Positions 1 to 12,473 of a DNA stretch of 64,000 nucleotides are shown piece by piece (positions within the stretch are counted from its first letter, which is position 1; each line of letters opens with the position of its first letter). Made by a program: the position numbers and the translations under genes. Under the pieces are notes generated by a model that saw only the letters and a program-made list of their open reading frames with translations, had not been told where the DNA came from and did no database searches. This stretch comes from Siderastrea radians. Taxonomy: Eukaryota > Cnidaria > Anthozoa > Scleractinia > Rhizangiidae. The stretch spans positions 3,303,366-3,367,365 of the forward strand of contig OZ024892.1 in the NCBI GenBank assembly GCA_964017195.1, read 5' to 3'.

Positions 1-190
1 ACTTTTGAGTCTGTGGATGAAATCCTAAAGTGTGACTATTCAAATGAAAGCTACTAAGCAGTACTTTCCTGTGGTGCTGTTTATTAGGCTGTACAAGGTG
101 GTTCTAACATTGCCTATGAATGTTCAAAATCCTGAAGTGTGACAATACAAATAATAAACGAGCAATTTCCTGTAGTGCTATAGCCTCGTA
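1..190. repeat. Dispersed ~106-bp tandem-repeat family, locus 1
   Basis: One to two units of a degenerate repeat that also occurs near 22.18-22.37, 37.47-37.89 and 47.05-47.56 kb in the opposite orientation. Shared phrases are the reverse complements of 'cagtagctttcatttgaa' and 'accaccttgtacag'. The spacing of these phrases at the 37.6-kb locus is 106 bp. No coding function is visible. The ORF through it is short and lacks any recognisable motif. Confidence 0.7.
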
Positions 191-804
191 CCCAAAAAGT
201 CTTCTTTGCATTGTTCATGATCAAGCCATGAAAGCAGTGATGTATTTTACAATCTATATCCTGGAAATGACTTCAGTATCATTTTTTCAACCCTCGGTGG
301 TCACAGTGACAAGGGTCTGAGGAAATCATTGATGAATGGATAATTTGTCCTTACAGCCACCGGTACATCATCTAATATTTGCAACAGATAGAGTCGATAA
401 GAAAATCCGTGGAAACGCAGAATTATTGGATGATTTTCTCCTGAGCCTACCCTCCTTAGGATGATTGAGGCGTATACCATCCCTCCCGTCATGAAACGTA
501 AAGTGATAGCCACATGCAAAATATGGCGACCGCCTGTACTTGATTCAAGAAATATTTGAACCATTGTGTATTTTCTACAGCCCCAAATTTTTGCCGGCCA
601 CTGCGGATTCAAGGGTGTCTTGAAAGTAACGCTGAGATATGGTGTATTGATTCTGCTGCAATCGGAAGACAAATCAAGACGAATTTTTGCTGTTGACACG
701 TCAGCTGTGAGACAATCAGGGACAGCTTTATTTAAAATCTGTTTTAATTGAATGCAGACAGGCTTGTTACCAGGGAAGGAGGGGTACATTTTGTTCAACT
801 CCTG
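191..804. other. Upstream region of the glycosyltransferase gene
   Basis: No gene is supported here. The stretch lies directly 5' of the glycosyltransferase start and probably holds its promoter and 5' UTR; no clear TATA box was seen. A 196-codon open frame runs on the minus strand from 891 to 301, overlapping the first exon antisense. It has no motif I recognise, so it is discussed as a finding rather than called a gene. Confidence 0.4.
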
Positions 805-3476
805 ATGAGTTGGTCTTGGATTTTGAGGCGAGCCTTTCGAGTTCGCTCGTTCAAAAGAACCTTTATATTTCTCGTCGTTATCCTTATCCAATTATGGTTG
901 GCAATTCCGGTACTGTTTAGTCAGCGAGGTCACAAATGGCCCCAAGAGTTTAACGTCGTTTTCCCGGAAAATTTCGAAGCGCCGTTTGTTCCTCTTGTGA
1001 TTTTCAGCTCCTACAGGCCTCGATATTTGGAAAGAACGTTGGAGTCCATTGCTTCATCTGGTAGTATTGTGCCAAGTACCCCATGTTTGTTTATATTACA
1101 TCACACCAAAGCCTCCACAATGGAAGACATTAATGAGACATATAAAGTACTAGGAAAAATCACATTCTGTAGAAAGCTTGTGTGGACATTTGGAAATGAG
1201 GAGGAGGAAAGGACTCCAGAAGTACTAAAAGCTCATTGGTGGAACACAATGAAGAAAGTGTTTGATGAACAAGGTAACGTGAATATCTTTAACCCTTTGA
1301 AGCCCAAAAGTGACATGAATCTAATTCTATTAACATATTTGTATAGTTCCAGAAAATATCCATACCTCCCCCACAGATGGTTTGTCACTTTGCGGCCCCC
1401 ACCCTTATGGAAATTCCAGTTTAGCTTCTTACTTTCCTTTAAATATTTTGGCCTTTGAGACCCCCCACCCCCTAGGAAATTCCAATGACCATGCATGGGG
1501 AGGGATATGGATGTTTTCTGGAACCACACATTATCACAACTTGATCAAACATGTGGGTTGTGAGAATAAAGAAAATGATCACAGAATGTTAATTCTCTCA
1601 ACTATTACCATAATCATATATAGAGAATGGTGAGGAGAACATCCATATTGATATTGGAGCTTAAAGATTGAAAGCGGTGAGGACGAAAATTGGGCTTGAG
1701 CCTCTACACTCTCGCTGCTCATGGACCCCAGTATACTGAAATCCCAAATATAACAAAGTACCAATTGGGAAATTATGTTTGTGATAACAGGGATTTGTTA
1801 TAATCAAATTTGTGGGAAAATGAACAGAATCTTTGTAATATTCAGGTTTGGTAAATAATTGTTTTGCCAGAAATATTACACAGAGTTATGTTGCACCCCT
1901 TGGCATTCAGTTTAATGACCTTTAATTGTGCAATTACTATCCAGATTTGAATGTTCAAATAAACTTTGTGATATGGGTTCTGCATGCATCTCTGATGATC
2001 TGTTATGTTCAGTTGCGTGATGATGTCTATTCGTTATATGAAATAGACTTTTAAATTTGCATTTACAGATTGTGTGCGTTTTACCAGGATTCATTATATT
2101 GGGGTTCTGTTCCATGTGTTTTGCTGTAACTTAAGCCTGGCTGAAGGATATCGTTCGTTGTTGCAGGGACTTCATTATACTGGGGTTTTACTAAGTTAGG
2201 CCTGTTTCAGGCACTGTACCTCTCCTGCAGCATACCAGATGTCTTCTAAAAGGCAGCAATGGTGTAGTGTCTAAATAAATTGTAATGTGTTTCAGAATCA
2301 GTAAAACAATTTTTGTATTTATACTGGGAAAAATCATGTTTAAGAACACAACCATTTGGGGAGAAAGGGGAGGAGGGATGAACATTGGTAAACAGTGCCA
2401 CTTGTGTCATTTTTTTTGGGATCATAATCCACTTGCAGAATCCCCTCAAACCTTGCACTTTTAGAACTTGCAGATGTCCTTCAAGCTGTAGACGATCTTT
2501 TAGTGGCATTAGACCTCCTTTTCAAAATACTTGCCTAATTTCTGTCATATATACGTTCTATGCCATAAAGTTTTAAATTGGACGTGGACTCATGTATGTC
2601 AAGACTGTCAGAGTGGAGTAACTTTTATTATATGGATATCCCCTGCATTACTTATTTATGTATTTACTTATTTATTTGTCCAAAGATGCCTTCCAGTTAA
2701 AGCACAATGAAACCTTTACTGGGGATGTGCTATTTGTTGAAGATGACATAGTGGTTGCACCAGATTTCATGGAAGTCATGTGGTTTTCCCTTCTTGTCAA
2801 GAACTCAGTTCCCAACATCCACTTCAGCACTCTGCAAGGTGTAGGAGAGGAGAATTTGGTAGATCATCAGCCAGATGCATTTGTTGTCAGTCAAGTACCC
2901 CTTGTCCATAGCATAGGCTATGCATTTAATTCTTCCATGTGGGAGTACATAAAAACATTTCAGCAAGATGCATTGGGTCATGCAGAAAATGACTGGCCAC
3001 TCTATCTAGGCTTGATGTTGCTGTACAACCGAAACACAACTGTCTTTAGGATTGCATCTCCAACCATAAGTCGTATCTGGCATGTTGGCGATAATGACTT
3101 GGGTTCCACTGGTAATTCACTACAAAGCACTGTTTACAAGCCCGACGCACTTCCTCCCTGGAAACGTGCTCGGGAGCAAAGATACTTAAATCGACACAAG
3201 GCAAATGTTTTGCCTGGAGTGAGGGATATGCATGGCAGGTTGTGCCACCCGTGTGAAATGGAGTTAAAGACGTACAAGTTTTCCGGGGGGAGCTATAATT
3301 GTCGTTGCCTGTGTCCAACAAGCAACATACGAAAATATGTCAACTGGCAAATGTCTGCATTTTCAGCAAATGTCAATCCAGGAATGCACTGCACACTTGT
3401 ATCACATTTAATGAGTATGGTTCTGTTTGTCTTTGTCGGTATATTTTTGTTTGGATATCTGATGTCATCACGTTGA
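805..3476 (+). CDS. MGAT2-like Golgi N-acetylglucosaminyltransferase (GT16-like)
   Basis: Two coding exons, 805-1273 and 2686-3476, are joined by a phase-1 GT/AG intron and give 419 residues; human MGAT2 is about 447. Expected role is addition of GlcNAc to the alpha-1,6-mannose arm of N-glycans in the Golgi. Seen in the sequence: a basic N terminus and a signal-anchor at about residues 18-38; HWWNTMKKVF near 146-155 resembling the MGAT2 HHWWW region; FVEDDIVVAPDF at 173-184 with an acidic EDD at the metal/UDP-sugar site position; and ISRIWHVGD resembling the MGAT2 RIFHAGD segment. The C-terminal third is Cys-rich and unlike vertebrate MGAT2, and ends in a second hydrophobic stretch. An in-frame upstream Met at 748 is an alternative start; 805 was chosen because it directly precedes the basic/anchor segment. 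The family is probable; exact orthology to MGAT2 is uncertain and an MGAT1-type GT13 relation is the alternative. Confidence 0.72.
1346..1524. mobile_element. Foldback MITE in the glycosyltransferase intron
   Basis: The ends are imperfect inverted repeats of about 35 bp: gttccagaaaatatccatac at the left, and its complement with mismatches at the right ending ctggaac. The interior is short and non-coding. It lies wholly inside the only intron (1274-2685). The rest of that intron shows no gene. Confidence 0.65.
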
Positions 3477-3719
3477 CGTTGCCAGAATGCAAGGCCTGTA
3501 ACATTAATAAGTTTGTCTTGTGTGAATATGTGGGGAGCACAGAACAGGCAGAAAAAGATTATTTCCATTGGATAAACAATCTGAGTGGAAGACATCTTTG
3601 GAATCAACTTGGAAAAGTTGTTTGTCTGATGACTGTTTTATCAACGAGTTGAAGTACAGGAATTACAAGCATTATTTCTACCTTTTTGCCTCAGATGCTC
3701 TGAGGCAAAAAACAAAGTT

Positions 3720-4094
3720 TTATACAGGGAGGCTCCGCCCCAAGGTCCAACCCCTTACCCTTTTATATACCACTTTTGTTCGTATACCTTCCATTGAAAA
3801 ATGGTACCCCCTTTCACATACCTACTAAGGAACACTGCATCCCTTTTCTAAACCTTTGGAATGCAGTTAATGGCAGAACGATATTAGGGGAGAACAATAT
3901 TACTGGAAGAGATGCTATCCAAAAATCAATGTTATTATCTACTCGAAATATTTTAATTAAATTTAAGGCCCTTTTAAATACCTAAATGACAGATTTCCCT
4001 ACCCTTTCATATACTATAGCTCGTGAAATCCCTACCCTTTTATATACCTGAAGCCTGAAAAAGGTATCCCTATCGGGCGGAGCCTCCCCATATA
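3720..4094. mobile_element. MITE with ggaggctccgccc ends
   Basis: Inverted termini read gggaggctccgccc at the left and gggcggagcctcccc at the right. The interior of about 350 bp is AT-rich with repeated 'ttttatatacc' phrases and no coding motif. It lies just downstream of the glycosyltransferase stop. Confidence 0.6.
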
Positions 4095-4148
4095 GGCCAT
4101 TATAGGGAGTACCCCTCCCCGGTCCTAAAGGAGGTACTTCTAAAGGAT

Positions 4149-5972
4149 AATTGCATTAAAACTGTGTAGCGCATGTAAATCGGGATATTATTGAGGTAAA
4201 TTAAAATTAGTGTCTCTGCGCTTGAAATAGAAAACGGGGGAAAAATCCTCAGACGTTTCGAGACTGCTGTCTCTTCTTCAGTGAGAAATAATGCCGTTAA
4301 GCAGTAACGCGCATCGGTTAATTTTGAAAGTCAAAAATGTATCTACGACACACGCGCGAGCTAAAAAGTAACAATCAGAGAAATGCAAAGTCAATGTTCA
4401 TTCCATTTGGTCGTAAGGTCTTGTGACGGAAGATCAATCTTGCTTCCATGCTGCGTCGCACCATCGTTGTCCTGAACCCCGCACAGATTACGGACATTAG
4501 CATATCGCCCACACTGTATCCTGGGGACGAGATATGTTTCCCAACAGGGAGGTCAGTATTCGCGATCGTATGTGCTCACGGAATCTGTCGCCGAGGCGTC
4601 TCCCAGTTTCCCCGATGTAGAGCTTGGCACATTTGCAGCACGAAAGGACGTCAATCAAATTACTGGTCATGCAAGTGAACTTGCCCTCGAATCTGAGTTG
4701 ACCGCCCGGGGTGTCGCAGGTTACGCAGCGGGGGCGGCCACAAGGGAAAGTCCCTGATTCTCCATCGGTAGGTCCTGTTGTTTGAAGGCTGCTCTTTACC
4801 AAAATGTCACGTAAATTATTGTCGCGGCGATACGCGCACAAGATACGGACGGGTTGAAAAATATCCTTGGTGTCAGGATCGGATTTGAGAAGAGCGAAGT
4901 TTCTGGTCATGATTTCCCTTACTTGCGTGTTGCGTGTTATCTCAATTACTCATCCTCGCACCCAGTTTGTTGCAAGAATTCAATTCCTTATAGCCAATTT
5001 CTCCGCCTGAGAAGGATCTGCAGTGATCTTTTCACACGTCGCGGCTGAAGGATCTTTTCACACGTCGCAGCTACCCACCTGCTGTGGTAAACCAGGCACT
5101 CCAGCGCGTTCAATCAACACCTCGTGAATCAACGATCAACTCAAACACCGCACCCTCCACAGAAGAACAAGCTGTCCCTCTTGTCCTGACTTACCATCCC
5201 CGAAACACGCAAGTAAGGGAAATCATGACCAGAAACTTCGCTCTTCTCAAATCTGATCCTGACACCAAGGATATTTTTCAACCCGTCCGTATCTTGTGCG
5301 CGTATCGCCGCGACAATAATTTACGTGACATTTTGGTAAAGAGCAGCCTTCAAACAGCAGGACCTATACCGATGGAGAATCAGGGACTTTCCCTTGTGGC
5401 CGCCCCCGCTGCGTAACCTGCACCCATACCAACCCTTCGCAGACCCTCGACACCCCGGGCGGTCAACTCAGATTCGAGGACAAGTTCACTTGCACGACCA
5501 GTAATTTGATTGACGTCCTTTCGTGCCGCAAATGTGCCAAGCTCTACATCGGGGAAACTGGGAGACGCCTCGGCGACAGATTCCGTGAGCACATATGATC
5601 AGTTGGCACGAATGCTGACCTCCCTGTTGGGAAACATTTCTCGTCCCCAGGACACAGTGTGGGTGATATGCTAGTGTCCGTAATCTGTGTGGGGTTCAGG
5701 ACGACGATGGTGCGACGCAGCATGGAAGCAAGATTGATCTTCCATCACAAGACCTTACAACCAAATGGAATGAACATTGACTTTGCATTTCTCTGATTGC
5801 TACTTTTTAGCACGCGCGCGTGTCGTAGATACATTTTTGACTTTCAAAATTAACCGACGTGCGTTACTGCTTAACGGCATTATTTCTCACTGAAGAAGAG
5901 ACAGCAGTCTCGAAACGTCTGAGGATTTTTCCCCCATTTTCTGTTTTAAGCGCAGAGACACTAATTTTAATT
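4149..5972. mobile_element. Inverted pair of Penelope-like element (PLE) fragments, GIY-YIG
   Basis: A large inverted repeat with arms about 4194-4945 and 5200-5972. The left arm encodes on the minus strand, and the right arm on the plus strand (one frameshift near 5400), the C-terminal part of a PLE protein. Visible motifs are CxxC-type cysteines, then KLYIGETGRRLGDRFREH, the GIY-YIG endonuclease signature. The outer ends carry the CTGAAGAAGAGACAGCAG / CGAAACGTCTGA motif typical of PLE terminal repeats. Direct repeats of 14 bp, tacttctaaaggat, flank the unit at 4135-4148 and 5973-5986 and may be a target duplication. That phrase also belongs to a local tandem repeat, so this is not certain. 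The copies are truncated and cannot be autonomous. Confidence 0.82.
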
Positions 5973-6090
5973 TACTTCTAAAGGATGTATTCCTGGAGGA
6001 TATACTTGTAAAGGATGTACTCCTAAAGGATGTCCTTCTTGAGGATTACTTCTGGTGGATGTTCTTCTGGAGGATCTACTTCTAAGGGAA
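5973..6090. repeat. Short tandem repeat, unit ~18-20 bp (tcctaaaggatgtac-like)
   Basis: About six degenerate units of a phrase like 'acttctaaaggatgt', with variants 'ctggagga' and 'cttgagga'. A preceding unit sits at 4120-4148 on the other side of the PLE insertion, so the PLE pair appears to have split this array. Confidence 0.6.
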
Positions 6091-8190
6091 GAGTGAGAGA
6101 TTATTCAAAGAACACTGCCACATGAATGGCAGATTGACCTTAGCCGTATTTCAAGTCATAATTGTTCTATTAAAAATAGTTTTCTTTAGAGTCATTATAA
6201 ATAAATTACTTTTGAAACTGGTTAATTTAATTGGAAGATAATTTATATTTTAAAGCCAGGAAAGTCCTGGCTGAAGGATGAATATTTCACAGTAAACTGT
6301 AGGATCAGTTCCCACTCAGGACAAGTGTTGGAAGTTGTCTTCCACAGTTTAGTGAAATACTCATTTCTTTGTTTATTAATTCATACAGCAAAATTGGGCA
6401 AATGAAATCCACACTGCTCTGACAGCAGAACAAAAAAAGTAAATATTTTGAGATTTTAATTTCACTTTCAAAATGAGTTTTATTTCAGAAAAGAAAAGAT
6501 TTAAGTTATCCTTAACTGACCATGTTGCCATGACAATTTCCAAAACTGGCTACCAATAGTATTATTCAAAAGCAAATCTCCACCAGTGTGTGGTTTGTTG
6601 TCAATTCAAAAGCTGTTCAGTCTTTTTAAATTTATCCCTTAAAAATTTGCTAGGAGAAGATAAGTCTATGCTTTTTGAGACTAGGTGTGCAAACCTCAAC
6701 TGTGCTTTTAATTTCCTCTCTTCACCCTTGATAAATTATTGACGTGTTTGACAATGTAACATCAATCACAATTTGATATTGCAAATTTTCTTCCATATGA
6801 TTAGTCAGAAGGCACATTTGATTTACTAAAGCCTTGTTTCCTGTAAGACTGTAGAAACGTGAGGATTATTATCTAAGAGTTCATGTTCAAAGGAAAATTG
6901 CAGTAATGAGCTTAGCCTTTTTTCTTATCCTGTGTGGTAGGTGCTTGAAAGGGAAGGAGATGGGAGATTTATAAGTGCAGAGTGCAAGGAAATGGCGTTA
7001 TTCCTTCCCTCATCTTTTGCAGCTGCATCTTTTGCTTCACACTCATGAATACTCCCTCCTCCTTCCCTTTAACTCTTAAACACCTAACAGTGACGAAACT
7101 GAAATTTCTCCTTACATCATCACTCCTTGTTCAAACATTCAAGTGACGAGAATTGAGGAAATGATTATCAAGAATAAGACAAGTTCTCCTTTCTAGTTCC
7201 CTAAGACATGTATGGACAACAGTTTGGAGAGTATGCATTTTTGTCAGGGCTTAAAGGCTTAAGTAGCAGGCATGTAGGCTCGGGCATACTCACCTAGGGT
7301 TTTTATGATGGTCTCTATTTTCATTGTTTCAGAAATTATTATGTGAAAGTGTGTTTACAAGAAAAATTAGAAATATTTTAAAACAAGAATGGTGTTGAAA
7401 GCTACCAAAATGAGTAATATATTATTCTAGTAGAAATTCAAAGTAAATTTACTATATTTCTTAGGTTTTGAAATCTTGTATTTGACTTCATTTACTTATT
7501 AAAAGTTGAATTTTCATTTCTAAGTCTGGTGGTTGTAAAGGATGGCCACAAAAATAAACCACTTCTTGGATTCTTGGTACTAGCCCCCCCCCCCCCCTTC
7601 CCCTCCCTCCATCCCTCCCCAAATTGGAAAACATCCCCATTTGCACACGCAAGAATCATTTGAGCAAGTGCGTAATTTGTGTCCAAGAAGCAAAAAGAAA
7701 AGTTTTGGAACCATGTTTCCACAGCAGTTGTTATGGTTTTATGGGCATGCAAACTTGGAAGCATCTTGAGCAGTAAGTGGTTCCACGTTTCTGAGGGGCC
7801 TTGATATCTTGCTTGGGTAGGCGTCAAGTTAAGTTACAGGTCAGTTTATCTAATTTTTTGTTACCGATATCTGTATGGCGTATCACACAATTTGCAGACA
7901 CAGTTTGAAATCACCAACTCCCTGCAAACGTCTCAGAATTTTCAAATTTAATGACCTGTACGTGCGTTTTTTGACACAAGTCTTTAGATTTTCTTCACTG
8001 TTTATTCACAAAGGGTGCAATTAATAGACAATGTCACCATATACTGTTGATTTATTTTCGTGTTTAAATTCCAGTTGTTTAGCAGACACACATAAAGACG
8101 CATTATTACTTTCAGCCATTGTAAATTTTTATTTCCTGTAAATTTTAGAAATTTTCATCACTTGCAATATTAGTCTTTGTTCTTACAACC
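6091..8190. other. Intergenic, no gene seen
   Basis: AT-rich sequence with only short open frames that have no recognisable motif. It holds a poly-C tract near 7584-7600. A minus-strand ORF across 7492-7827 is broken-looking and featureless, and was not accepted. Confidence 0.5.
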
Positions 8191-8651
8191 TTAACCCTAT
8201 TCAGACCGGGCTTTTGTCGGTCTTGAGGGACAGGGGAGGGCGCGGATTCCGCCTCCACCTCTTAACTGACAACGAAACTTAAAGGACAGATAGTACGTCC
8301 AAAAATGTTATCATTGAGGTCCACAACATCGGCTGATGACGTCTTATGACGTCACAATAACGTTTTGTTCTTAAACGGCGGCCATCTTGGATCCGCCATC
8401 TTGGATTTCTTGATTTTTCCAAAGCTTTCAAAAACCGCCAAAATTGATCAAGAACTGATCAAAATCAATAAATTAACACGGTAACGTCAAACTTATTATA
8501 CAAGGACTTGCTATACCAATTATTCCCAGATAAATTTTAAGAAAAGTCACCAAGTTTAGTGGCTTTTATTGCTTATTAAAAAAGTTATAAACGTCCAAAG
8601 TCCGTGAGGGCAGAATCCCCCCCCCCCCCCCACCGGTCTGAATAGGGTTAA
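8191..8651. mobile_element. TTAA-flanked MITE (piggyBac/Kolobok type)
   Basis: The ends are exact inverted repeats of 15 bp, ccctattcagaccgg and ccggtctgaataggg, each bounded by TTAA at 8191-8194 and 8648-8651. TTAA target duplications and CCC termini are typical of piggyBac-like elements. The interior (about 430 bp) is non-coding and contains a poly-C tract close to the right end. Confidence 0.8.
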
Positions 8652-11145
8652 GAAAAAGGTCTTGAAATTTAACAGTTGTCCTGGAAAGTCTTGAAAAGCC
8701 CTAGCCTACGTGTGTACCCAACCACCCATCCGTTTCTTTCCTCAGCTACATCTGGGCTCGGAAAGCCCTTGATTGAAATATGCACAATCTCATTTTGTCG
8801 ACTCATTTTAGTTAACTATTTTGTACTCTTGTTGTCCACTGTATTTGTACATTTATTCTTTAGCCCTTAAATATTTTGTCTAGTGCTTTAAATCTACTTG
8901 AATAGTTCTGGAACTGTTGTTTGTTGAAAGCTCAGAACCGTACCAGTGCTTCCGAACTCGGCAGCTCCAAGTCTCCCGGAACTCACGTCAACCGGAAGTG
9001 TTTGTCCATGATGCCCCATACTGACCTAGATCTCGGTCAAAGATTCATCGTTTGTAGGATTTCTAGCATGTCATGTGCCATCTTCTCTTCAATCTTTTCA
9101 TTTTCTTGGTTGGCTGTTGAATGGCGTCTAGACCTAGGCTGCTGAAAAACAGAAAAATAAGGAGCTCTGATAAGTGTTACAGAGAGATGGCGTGGTGGGG
9201 TAAATTAAGGTAAAGGTCATGTAAATTAAAGCAAAAAATAAGGGGGCTGGGTTAACTTCGTAAACATTGTAAATAAAAAAATAACTCATGGCCCTACTCA
9301 ACATCAATAGGTAATGATACGATTTTTCAAGTCTATTGACTATATGTAAATTAAAATGTTTTGTGAGGTCATACAATGTCAGTGACAGGTCGGTTGTTTT
9401 CAGCTCAAAACGGGTGACTCTCGCGATGACATTTCATTTTACTACAACTACCAGAACTCATTTCGGCTTTCATTTCTCGGTTAAATTTTGTAATCATAGT
9501 AGGCCTGTGTCATCTATTTTAAGTATCATTTTGAAAACCAAAAAAACACATACACCTCCGCTGAATAAGCCTAAGATTATTGATAAATAAACTAAATAAA
9601 AAGAAATTACAATATTTAAAGAGGGTGGCACCAAGCTAACTCTAGTGTAATTAGGGTGGCCCTCTCGATCGAATTGAAATTTGGAACTGTTAGTTTTTGA
9701 GGAAAGGGAAATAACGGAGTATCCGGGACAAAAATGGTTTTTTAGTGAAGCAGAGCTGTTTTAAAATGCATGGCCAGGAAGGAAATGTTTCCAACTCGAA
9801 AATGTCGGGCAGACCTTTTCAAGTTCTCCTTTCGAGGCTAGAATAAAATCAGTAAAAACTGATTGTGGGGCGTTTTTCCTTTGACATGACACTAAATATC
9901 GCATTTAATATCGCTCTCTTAGTGATCTAGAAACAATTGATGTGTGGCATGAATTGCTGTGATCGTTTTTTGTCACCACTAACGTTGAATTGCTCCTGCC
10001 AAACTTGTACCCAGTTCCATTCCCAATGTTCTTTCATGCAGGTCTTGAATGGCAACACTTCGCAAAGTTTAGTCTGTTTCAGTTGCACGTAATTACAGGC
10101 AAAGCAAGGTTAAAAGACGTTAAATCATGCACCCTCTTGTGTTTTTTTGTTTTGTTTTGTTTGTTTGTTTGTTTGCTTTTGTGCGAAATCGTGCCCGAAT
10201 TCAGCAACGGTATGTATCGTCATCTCTGATCAGTTTCAGGTGAAGCGCCATATATCCATATATCATACACGTTGCCTTTACCTTTCTTGAAGTCTTTTGG
10301 CAGTTATAGAAATGATCGCATGAATTTTCCACCTACAAAAAGAAAATAAGATAAAATCAGCCGATCAGTGCCACATGATTTTGCTCCCAGAATGAATTTT
10401 TAATTTGGTTTTGTTGTTTTGATCCCTGAAACCTCCCCTACTTTGGCTACATTCATGAATTCCCAGAAGAAGAATATTCCCGCTACTGACGTTAGTTATG
10501 TTCTGAAGTGCATTGACCCCTTGGTCCATGCACGGATTATGCAAAGGAGGTTATCAGCTAGAAACTATCTAGCTTATAAGGGGGTGAGGGAGTATTATCA
10601 CAGATTATTGCGGCGCCAAAGGGTATGATTTTCCAGTTGTTTTGGTCTGACATAATTTACATGGTTATAGGTTTTGATCATTTTTGTCTGAAATAGCTAG
10701 GGTAGGGTGCGTGTAAAACTATTCTGGTCTGGAATTGGGTATGGTTTTTAGAAGAAGCTACTTTCGTGTTATTATGAGTACGTTTTGAGAAATTTGTGGC
10801 ATTTCTCCAACGTTTACGAAAACCGCAGCAGTTGCTAGGCAGGTCTGAAATAGGGTATCGAATTTAGGGTCAGGTCTGAAATAGGGTGGAGAAAACACAC
10901 ATATTTTTGTCTCAAATAGGGTAAGGGTTTCGCTGCACATCCCCACCCAAATTTTCGGTGGTATCCCGGGAATTTTGGACTACCTCTCGAGATGTTTCGT
11001 TTATTTTAGAAAATTTTCTTTCGGGCAAACCAAATAGCCAAAACTTCCCGGAATTTCTTGCAAATGGTAAACAGAGTCTCGCTACGAAAACCATCATTAA
11101 CCGCTCACTGTTCTGAGGAAACTAGCTTCAATTTGTGAGAAAACG
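8652..11145. other. Intergenic, no gene seen
   Basis: No exon or RNA gene is supported. Simple repeats occur at 10141-10175 (T/G-rich 'gtttgttt'). Near 10690-10920 there is a phrase repeated about three times, 'ggtctgaaatagggt', that looks like repeat debris. The short frame at 10419-10628 is methionine-initiated but carries no motif I recognise. Confidence 0.45.
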
Positions 11146-11154
11146 AGCAATTCC

Positions 11155-12473
11155 TAGCCTGAATTTCAGCCGTCTCCTCTGGTCGCTCACTCCCGAGAGA
11201 GACGTCTGAATCAATGAGCCGCTAATGCCGTCCAGTGACGTCACGGCGAATCAATGTTAACTTATGCGAATTATTTCTGTTCCCGCGAAAAATTTAGCTT
11301 TTGCAGCCCTCGAGTCGATGATAGACTCACGCCTGTCGCTCGATGGCGAGGATCAAGCCCTTTTGTTTTGCTTTTGTGTTATGTTTTCCATCGCAACTAT
11401 TAAACTAGTGGTTTCCATTGGAAAGTGAAGTGCTGCGGGTAAAGCGCATGCAGTGGTTTAACGGCCAAAAGTGAATTAAACACAAATATCTTGGTCGTTG
11501 GTGAAACGCGTGTCTGACAAGTGCCCGTGACGGACGTCAGTGACGCATCCGTGACACAGACCTGACGAGTAGGTTTTTCCCCTAAATCTTCGTCATGAAT
11601 GAAAGAACGGAGAACGAAGTACAACAGTTATTTTTAGGTAATATTTGACTCAGAAGAGGCCTGCTTTGCTTAAAAAAGCGTTTACTCAAAAACAGGATTT
11701 CTCCGCTGTAAGTTTTCCAAATCCCACTTTACCGACGGTCGAGTGTTCATTAAGGTTCCAACGTTAAAATGGTGTGTTTTCTTTCTAAATTGATTGATGA
11801 TTCAATAAAATAAATACAACAATTGAAAATAGAAGAATCCTCGATAAAACATCGAATTTAATAACACTGCACAGTTCCAGGAATTGCTAAAAATATTCTG
11901 CGAAACGTTTCGGCTGCAATTCAAGATAATTTACCTTAACTTGCTTTCAAACTCTTCGCCGCCTTCGCAAAAACGTGGCTTTCTACACAAAAGAGGATTT
12001 CTACAGCCCACTTGGTCATTCATGAGAGCAACCAAGGGAGAAATAACAATAATGATACAGTGTGCTTCAAATTGTGTACACGATTTGGAGAGTTCACTTG
12101 CAACAAGTGGTGCAATCTGGAAAATCATAGATTTCCCATAGCTCGTCGGAAGATTAACGAAAACATTTTCCCTCGACAGGAAGTGAAAGAGAGCGTTTAC
12201 CCGTTCGGCGTATAACTTAGTTAACCCAAGATTCGATACTGCTTCTTTGAAAGCCTTCGAACAAACTGGAATCCCCGCAACCACCACTTTGTAAACATTC
12301 CTTGCACTTTGAATAATTAATGAAATAATTCATGCGAATAATTGAGAATCAGCCAATCAACACCGCTGTCTGGTTTTTGGACAGTGACGTCACTGGACGG
12401 CATTAGCGGTTAATTGATTCAGACGTCTCTCTCGGGAGTGAGCGACCAGAGGAGACGGCTGAAATTCAGGCTA
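11155..12473 (-). mobile_element. Mutator-like non-autonomous element carrying a helicase fragment
   Basis: A 1.32-kb unit with terminal inverted repeats of about 90-100 bp. The left end starts tagcctgaatttcagccg and the right end is its near-exact complement; homology continues through the tgacgtcac region. A 9-bp direct repeat, agcaattcc, flanks it at 11146-11154 and 12474-12482. Long inverted termini plus a 9-bp duplication fit Mutator-like elements. The only coding content is a RecQ-like helicase piece on the minus strand, resembling gene capture by a Pack-MULE. No transposase is visible. Confidence 0.78.
11931..12287 (-). pseudogene. RecQ-like SF2 helicase fragment inside the MULE
   Basis: An open frame of 118 residues. 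It shows helicase motif I as LPTSYGKSMIFQ, with the GKS Walker A, then motif Ia as VISPLVALMNDQV. That order and spacing matches the N-terminal part of RecQ-family helicase cores. The frame then runs into unrelated sequence after DQV. DEAH box and later motifs are absent, so it cannot be an active helicase. It may be a single captured exon or the remnant of an element-encoded helicase (Academ-H type elements encode SF2 helicases). Confidence 0.72.
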
